NCBI GenBank assembly: GCA_029339195.1
Contig: JAPTJF010000508.1
Coordinates: 1 to 42,813 of the forward strand
Source of the DNA: Micractinium sp. NFX-FRZ
Lineage: Eukaryota; Chlorophyta; Trebouxiophyceae; Chlorellales; Chlorellaceae
Reading direction: 5' to 3'
Length of the DNA stretch: 42,813 nucleotides
This document shows positions 35,989-42,813 of this stretch, piece after piece (position 1 is the first letter of the stretch; each line of letters begins with the position of its first letter). The notes below the pieces were generated by a model that was not told where the DNA came from, searched no databases, and saw only the letters and a list, made by a program, of their open reading frames with translations. The position numbers and the translations under genes were made by a program.

Positions 35989-36641
35989 AGCGACAGGCAG
36001 CTGCGCGTTTTGAGTTGCACGGGCGGCGCCGGCAAGGGGGCGGCTCTCTAGCGAGCCAAATCAACGGGCCGAATTGAACGCTACGTACTGAGCCGCGCCA
36101 CTAATCGAAGGGGACAGCTCGCTTGCATGAGGGCGCGTCAGGCCAAGGGTCAGGCCATGGGTAGCGAGATGTTGCAGGCCCGTGCCCCGCGAGTCGGTTC
36201 ACTGTCACTGCCTTCTGGGAGGCTGCTGAACGAGGTTCTGCCTGCTAACACTCGCATGTGCAAGCCGGGCCCCGCCCTTGCCCGACAAGCTGCGTGAGGC
36301 CGGCATATTACTCCGGCAGTGGTCACGAGAAGTCGGGAAAGCGAAGCGCACGCAAGCAGCACAAAGGGCGACGGAGCCTGCTAAGGTGCCGCCGCTGCTG
36401 GCCGCCGCTCCCGCCTGCCGCCGCTCCTGCTTACGCCTGCCTGGAGCTTGAAGGTCCTCCTGCTGTCACCGCCAACCAGCACTCAGCAGTGGGCAGTTAC
36501 ACTTGAGCCTCCCCGCGCCCGAGCGTGGCGAAACAGGCAGGAACAAGTGGTTCTTCCCCGCCGCCACCCTGCCGCCACCCACACCGGTCGCGCCACTTCC
36601 CCACCTCGTCGCCAGCTGTGCAGGCAGGGCCTTCAGCAACC
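35989..36641. promoter_or_regulatory. Divergent promoter region, coiled-coil gene (-) and Mg transporter (+)
   Basis: 653 bases between divergent ATGs at 35988 and 36642. No TATA box or known motif was identified with confidence. The region around 36480-36640 is more GC-rich and would be the transporter 5' UTR. Confidence 0.5.
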
Positions 36642-39600
36642 ATGGCGCTCTGGGCTGTGGGAGCCGTCATCAATGTGATAGGCAAGTGGGGCGCGGAAGG
36701 GTGCCTGTGCCTGCCTGGTGCGCACCACTCGCTGCTGTGCGCCGCACTGTCCGCCTGCCTTCCTGCCTGCTTGCCTTCATTGCCCACCCGCCCTTGCATG
36801 TGCTTGCAGGCAGCATTCTCATCAACTTGGGAACCAACATCATCAAGCTTGGCCACACACGCACAGCGGCGTTGGCAGAGGGCAAGCTCCCCAAGCTGCT
36901 GCGCAACCCGCAGCGATGGTGGCGCACTCCCGGCAAGAAGACCTGGCTGTGCGGCATGCTGGCCTTCAGCGTGGGAAACCTGCTCAAGTGAGGAGCCAAA
37001 GCCAGCAGATGAGGCGCAGATTGCATGGCAGACGCTGCAGAGCAGGGCTGGCAGGCAGGTCGCAGGATGCATGCAGGACGGCGCAGGCAGGGCTGGCAGG
37101 CAGGGAACCGCTGTGGGCGCCACCGCTGCCTGCTTCACCCAAGCTGCAACCCCATGCCCCGCTCCGTGCAGCTTTGCGAGCTTTGCGTTTGCGGCCCAGT
37201 CGCTGCTGTCGGCGCTGGGGGTGGTGCAGTTCATCAGCAACATCATCTTTGGTCGGTTCGTGAACAAGGAGCGGGTGAGGGGCAGGCTTTGTGTTGCGAT
37301 TGGCGTTGATGTGATTGGCTCCCGCCGCTGCTGCCTTGCTGCCGCTCCGTTGCTGCTGCTGCTGCCGCCGCTTTCCGTGCACCCCGCCCATCCACCTGCC
37401 GTTTGTGTATCTGCAGGTGACCAAGCGCGTGCTGTTTGCCACAGCAGTGGTGTGCACCGGCTGCATTCTGCTGGTGCTGTTTGGCAACCACGAGTCGCCC
37501 ACGCTCAGCACGCACGACATGCTGGACCTGTACACCAAGTGAGCACAGCGCAGCACAGCATGGCATGTGCAGCACAGCATGGTGCAGGGCAGCACGGCAC
37601 AACACAGCATGAGGCAGCATGGTGCAGCACGACAGGCAATGCAGTGTGCAGCAGTGTGCTTGCGTGGTGCTATGCAGCGCTTCGCTGTGCTGAGGCGCGG
37701 CATTGGAGGGGTGTGTCATTCGAAGCCTGCTGGCAGCTCCAGGGCAGATTGGCATTCAGCACAGCCTGTCTGGCTGGAACTCTGGACTCGTACGGTTGCC
37801 CGGACATGGTCGGGGCCGCTGCACCGCCTTCCCCTCGGCTGCCCCCCACCGCAACCGCCTGTACGGCCACCTCCCTTTGTGCCCTGCAGCGCCCCCTACA
37901 TTGTCTACCTCTGCGTCATCTTCACCTGCTCACCCATCATGTATTTTGTCTACAGGTGCGCACAGCCAGCAGCCACGTCAGCATTGCAGTCCACGTCAGC
38001 ACGCCATGTTAGCACCCCGCGCTGCCCTCCCGCCCCAGCTCGCCGCCTGCAGCTGCTGCACTGCCCCCGGCCTGGTACCGCCCCCTTTGTGCCTCACCCT
38101 TTCACCCTTCCACCCCCCTCACGAGAAAGCCCCTGCCCCGCTTCATCCTCACGCTCCCCTTGCCCCTTGCAGGCACGGCAAGCGCTCGGTGCTGGCTGAC
38201 CGCTCCGGCGCCGCTGCCCGCAAGTGGGCGCGCTGGCTGCCCATCTCCTACGCCCTGTTTGCCGGCCTGCTGGGCACGCAGTCGGTGCTGTACGGCAAGA
38301 CGATGTCCATGCTGCTGCGCACCACGTTCAGCGGGGACAGCCAATTTGTGAGTGCGGCGGCGGGGGAGCCCGTGGGGAGGAGGAGGCGGGGGACTAGCCC
38401 AAAGGCGTGGACGGGCTCCGCCTGGCAGCCCCGTTGGGCGCTGCATGCTGGGCCGCTGCCTGTGTTTTCTGCTCTGTGTGCATCATCCTATCTGGCTGCT
38501 TGCTTGCTGCCCACCCACCCAGCCTGCACCCAAGCAACCTCATCCCCCAGCCAACCTCCCACCCCACCTCCCCCTCCCCCCTCCCCCCCTTGCCTGCAGT
38601 CCAACTGGTACTTCTGGGTCTCCATCCTCCTCTTCCTCCTGTTTGCCGGCTTCTGGATGTCCCGTTACTCCAAGGCCATGAAGCTCTTCCCCGTGCTCAT
38701 CATCATGCCCATCATCCAGGTGGGATGTGCTGACGGCGGCATAACATGGGGTTGTTGTTGTATGTTTGTGAAAGGGTGGTTGGGAGGTGAACTGGAAAGC
38801 ACATGCAGCAGCAGCTCGTCCCCCTGTTTGGAAAGACGGGTGTGTGGCAGGGCGGGGCAGCAGGTCGCCTGTGCTCGTCATCCTGGGCCCATCATCCAAC
38901 ACGCACACGTGGTTGACAGCCACTCAGCGGCCAGGCTGGCAGCAAGCCGAAGAACCGCTGCGCCGTGCCAATGCCCTGCCATGCTCACCATGCTGACCAT
39001 TCGTGCGCTGCTTGGGTGCTGCAGATTGTGTGGGTGCTGGGCTCCATGGTCTCTGGCTCACTCTACTACCAGGTGGGTGCTGGGCGGATGGGTGGGTGGG
39101 GTGGTGGGGACGGGAGACCAGGGGGCACTGATGACACCTGTGCTGGTACGGTGGCGCGCAGCCTTTCGGAGGTGCTGCCAAAGGTACAGGGCGCGCTTTG
39201 GGGCGCTCATGCATGCCTGGCTGCATGCCTGCCCACTCATGCATGCATGCCAGCAGGTGGGTATGCCCCTGTCCATGCAGCGGTGCTGCCTGCCTGCCTG
39301 CCTAACCCTCTCTGTGCCTGCCTGCCTGCCTGCAGGAGTACAAGACCCTGGACGCCCTGTCAGGCAGCATGTTTGCCCTGGGGGTGGTGATCCTGCTGGT
39401 GGGGGTGTACCTGCTCACAGGCGGCCAGGCGGCCATGCAGCAGGTGGGCGGGCCGGGGCGGGTGCGTGGGGTGCCTCGGGGGTTGGCAATTGGGGGTGTG
39501 TTTGGACAAGGACATGCACTGACATTGCCGGCATGGCACACACCTTGCCTCTGGGCGGCATGGCATGCTCCTGCTCAACGCTTTGGCCAAGTTCCTATTG

Positions 39601-42193
39601 TTGTTCCGTCACTCAATCTCTCTCCCTCTCCCCACTCTGCACAGCCCCCTGCTCCCACGTGAGTTGACAATGAAGCTGTCCCTCCACAATCACACCCCCT
39701 CCCCCTCTCCCCCGCCCCCTTGCAACCTGCACCGCCACCGCCCCGACACGCGTGCTGACAGGGGAGCGGCCAGAACAGGGCCCTTTTTCACTCCCCTCCC
39801 CTTATCCTTCCCCGACTCATCTTCCTCTCTGATGAGTCGCATCCCTGTGCAGCCACCGGCCCGGGGCGAGCTGAAGGTGGAGTTGTCGGAGGAGGAGCGG
39901 GAGCGGGCGGCTGAGATGGATGAGGCGGCGCTGCGCAGCAAGGCCCCGCTGGGGGACAATGCAGGTACAGGCGTGCACGTCAGGCTTGGCGGGGGTGAAC
40001 ACAAACACACAGCCCACAGCGCAGCAATGGGGCATGGGCCAGCAACCTGGGGGCTGGGAGCAAAGAAGGCACCCTATTGGCGTGTGTGTACTTCTATTCC
40101 GAGCTAGCATATTTGCTATGTACTCCTCCTCCTATTCCGAGTATGCTTATGTGCTGCTCCTCTGGATTGCAGGCATGGTGGTGGAGGTCAGCACAGCAGC
40201 AGCAATCCTGGAGCCAGAGGACGAGGCGGTGGCACGCAAGCTGTCCACTGTGTATGAGCAGTCGCGGCACTCTCTGGGCAGCCTGGCCGGCGGGGGCATT
40301 GGCGCGGGCGGCGGCAGCCCGGCGGCGGCGGCGGCACGCCTGGCGCACGCTGGCGTGGGGGCTCGCCCCGGCAGCGCGCCGGAGGGCCGGCGAGAGGGCA
40401 GCGCGCATGGGCGGCGCGGGCTTGCTGCTGGCGGCGGCGGAGGAAGGTATAGCAGTCCTGGCGACCGGCTGGAAGAGGGCAGCGTGAGCGAGGAGTCGCA
40501 GGAGCAGCTGGTGGCGCCCGGCACGCGCGACAGCACCGCGCCCGACGGCGCCCCCTGGCCCACAGCCAACGGCAGCGCAGCCGCTCCCAGCGCAGTTGGC
40601 GGGGCGGCAGGCCGCCCCCTCAAGCCGCTGGCTGAGGTGGTGGTCAGCGGCGGCAGCGATGGCAGCGTGGATGGCGAGCAGGAGAGCGCCGCGGGGCCTG
40701 CAGCTGCTGCCGCCGGCACCTCGCCGACCGCCTCACTCATGCATGATCTGCGGGCCGACTGGGGCGTGGGCGTGCGCGACTTGAACGCTGTGGTCCGTGC
40801 CTCCGTGGGCCTGCCCCAGGCGGATAAGGAGGGAACAGCCTTCTCCATTTGGTCCATGCCCATGTGCTGCTCCTCCTCCTTCACAGCTGGCGGCGGCGGC
40901 ACCGGCGGGGCGGCCCGGGCGCGCAGGTGGGCGGGGGCGGGGTGGGTGGGCGGGGGGGGCGCCGGCTTGCAGCTGCTGCGTGGTGTCAGAGGTCAAGGGC
41001 TGCCGCATGCCTGGGTGGCAATGCTGCTGCTTGTTCATCTCGTGCTCCTGCTGCTGCTGCTGCTGCTGCCATTGGTACATCACCCTGCCAGCTGCCCAGC
41101 AAGCCCAGCCCTGCCCCTCGGTCGGCAGCCCACCGCCGCCTGCCCAAATGACCCTCCCCCTGTCCTGTCCCGTTCCTTGCCCTACCCTGCAGCTTGGAGC
41201 TGCCTGCCAGCGCCACCTTCCGCATCCGTTCGGCCCTTGAGCAGCAGCTGGGTGGCAGCGTCGGCGGGACGGCGGGCATGCAGCGGCTGCCGGCCACCAC
41301 AGATGACCTCTACCCCCCGGGCAGCGCTAGCGCTGGGCAGCGCCTGCACCGGCCGGGGCACCGCCGCATCAACCGCTCCCGCTCAGCAAACGAGCTGGAT
41401 GAGATGCTCCGGGCGGCCGGTCTCGGAGAGGATGCTGAGCTGGCGGGGCCGCCGGCCTGGCGGGGTGCTGACGTGGGCAGCGACAGCGGTGCGCAGTCGC
41501 TGGGCTCGCCCTGGCGTGCCGCCAGCAGCCTCACCGCCGGCGCAAGCGTCAGCGCAGCTATCACAACAGGGGCCCAGCAGCACCAGCACCGGCAGCATCC
41601 ATCGTCCTCTGGGAGCGCCCCGGTGCTCAGCATGGCATACCTGGGCGGCGGCGGGGCAGGTACGGGCGGCGGCAGCGGCGCCTCCACGCCACCGCCTCCC
41701 CCGGGTGCGCCGTCTGGCGACATGCAGCTGCCCAGCGCGGCGGGCAGCGCGGCACGGCGGCCGTGGGTGGTGGAGCCTCCCTCGGGCCTGTCCCCTGGAT
41801 TGTCGGCAGCGGCCATGTCCCCCGCCTTCAGCCAGGGAAGCCAGATGGACGAAAGCGAGGGGCCCGGTGGCGGCGGGAGCTCGACGCCGGGGCGAGACCT
41901 TGGCATATCTGTCAGGTGAGGGCGGTTGGTTGGTGCAGCAGCCAGCGGTGCCTCACCGCTGCCCTGCCCAGCACATGCTGTGCCCCCGCCTGGTGCTCCA
42001 GCCCTCCCTCCCTCCCTCCCTCGGCATTGTTGGCCCCCAATCAGCACCTGGGCACTTGCCTCCCTGCCACCCCCACTGCAGCGGCTTCCTCTCCTCCATG
42101 TCCATGTCCCCGCCCGGCAGCGAGAGCAACATTGCCCTGGCGGCACGGCAGGCGCGGCAGCAGGCAGGCAAGAAAGGGGACAAGGCCTCGTGA
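36642..42193 (+). CDS. NIPA-type (DUF803) magnesium transporter with long C-terminal tail
   Basis: Thirteen exons: 36642-36681, 36810-36987, 37172-37274, 37417-37538, 37890-37955, 38173-38347, 38600-38719, 39025-39072, 39336-39443, 39853-39964, 40173-40926, 41193-41915, 42082-42193; 886 residues. Residues 1-320 form about nine membrane segments, beginning WAVGAVINVIGSILINLG and including VLFATAVVCTGCILLVLFG and FALGVVILLVGVYLL. The opening with GTNIIKLGHT resembles plant NIPA8-like proteins, a subset of the SLC57/DUF803 family of putative Mg2+ transporters in plasma or endosomal membranes. Residues about 320-886 are a disordered Gly/Ser/Ala-rich tail with a few ordered-looking patches (ELSEEERERAAEMDEAALRSK, NRSRSANELDEMLRAAG and SNIALAARQARQQAGKK). 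Such a tail is much longer than in land-plant NIPA proteins. Intron 1 needs a GC donor (AG/GCAAGT). Transport activity is inferred from family only. Confidence 0.85.
36682..36809 (+). other. GC-AG intron (intron 1 of the Mg transporter)
   Basis: The donor reads ATAG/GCAAGTGG, the perfect GC-donor consensus. It joins VNVI to G-SILINLG in phase 1. The alternative GT three bases on gives the wrong frame (HQLGNQHH). Confidence 0.75.
37548..37640 (+). repeat. Imperfect CAGCACAGCATGG repeat in transporter intron 4
   Basis: About six degenerate copies of a 10 to 16-base unit containing GCAGCACAGCATG or GCATGGTGCAG follow the exon 4 donor. Confidence 0.7.
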
Positions 42194-42813
42194 GGCATGG
42201 CAGGGACACTGGTCGGCAGGCAGTGTGCCTGGCGCCTGATGTGATGCAGCAAGAAGCGAGCGCTCTGGCCGGAACGCGAACTGCCATCCATCAGTTACGC
42301 TTTCACCCATGATCCCAATTGCATCCCAGCACTACCTCCCCCTTTACCATACTGTTCCACCCCCCCCAGGTGCTGCACTTGTTTTCATTGATTCACCTTG
42401 TGCATCAGGCCCCTGTTTTCACAGTGTCATGGCTTGGTACTTGCCTTTGTCGACAACTCCTGATATGGTTTCTTCCTTGATCTTTCAGGGGTTTGCGAAG
42501 AGGTGTAGCGAATCAAAGTAGACTACCTTCACCCCGCTAAGGCCCCGCATGCCCGCCCTCTCTCCCGTCACCCTACCCCTCTCTCCACCCTACCCCCGTT
42601 CACTCACCTTCATTTTTGCATATGCTGACCTCACTGATATACGAACTATGCATTGATGCTGCTTTGGTCCTGTCATCGGCTGTCCAAAGGTTTGCTGAGG
42701 AGCACTGGCGGGAGTGAGCGCCCTGGGCGGCAGGGTTAGGGTTGGGGCCAACGTATTACGCCATAGCAACCTTAGTCCGTAGCTACGCGTATGTAAGCCG
42801 TAGGTGAAAATTT
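42194..42813 (+). other. Downstream region without a recognised gene
   Basis: 620 bases after the transporter stop, noticeably more AT-rich than the rest. TGTAA is at 42792-42796. A short CAGGGTTAGGGTTGGGG at 42731-42747 resembles a telo-box or degenerate telomere unit. No convincing open frame or RNA gene seen; it is probably 3' UTR followed by spacer. Confidence 0.4.

Noticed and set aside
40085..40142. Repeated CTATTCCGAG in intron 10 of the transporter, considered as another exon-junction duplication
   Set aside because: The repeated block is short and lies entirely inside the intron, not across the exon 11 acceptor.

Overview
This window looks like nuclear DNA of a GC-rich unicellular green alga, most likely a Chlorella-like trebouxiophyte. 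The grounds are very high GC, many short introns (about 70 to 400 bases) with strong pyrimidine-tract/CTGCAG acceptors, Ala/Gln/Gly-rich low-complexity coding inserts, candidate TGTAA 3'-end signals after several stops, and plant-type protein families. No prokaryotic, viral or transposon gene was recognised. The species call is inference. Gene models were built by hand: every exon chain below keeps frame to its stop, but none has transcript support.

Layout, left to right. (1) A 75-base G run abuts the truncated 3' part of a leucine-rich-repeat gene (+, to 1337). (2) A 7-exon plastid-type aspartate/prephenate aminotransferase (-, 2086-5252). (3) A 9-exon isopenicillin-N-synthase-like 2-oxoglutarate/Fe(II) oxygenase (-, 5939-8876). 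It is head-to-head, across 365 bases, with (4) a 6-exon tail-anchored golgin-84/CASP-like coiled-coil protein (+, 9242-13982). (5) A small ankyrin-repeat protein (+, 14566-15278). (6) A 3-exon SET-domain lysine methyltransferase (+, 16321-17535). (7) A very large SNF2/RING E3 ligase of the SHPRH/RAD5 type (+, 17770-31698, 32 exons, about 1981 residues). (8) Convergent to it, an unrecognised Ala-rich coiled-coil protein (-, 32212-35988, 7 exons). (9) Divergent from that, a NIPA8-like magnesium transporter with an unusually long disordered tail (+, 36642-42193, 13 exons). The last 620 bases hold no gene I can support.

There is no operon-like system. The SET methyltransferase and the SHPRH-like ligase are adjacent, same-strand chromatin/DNA-damage type genes separated by only 234 bases; the others look functionally unrelated (amino-acid synthesis, oxygenase, Golgi tether, Mg transport).

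The most unusual structural signal is in the introns. Four introns of the SHPRH-like gene carry, about 94 to 120 bases upstream of the true exon, a diverged copy of the intron end plus the first part of that same exon, acceptor AG included; the aminotransferase has a similar copy without the AG. One of these pairs (exon 24) is exactly 120 bases apart and open throughout, so either acceptor would give an in-frame protein. Three introns can only be placed in frame with a GC-AG donor.
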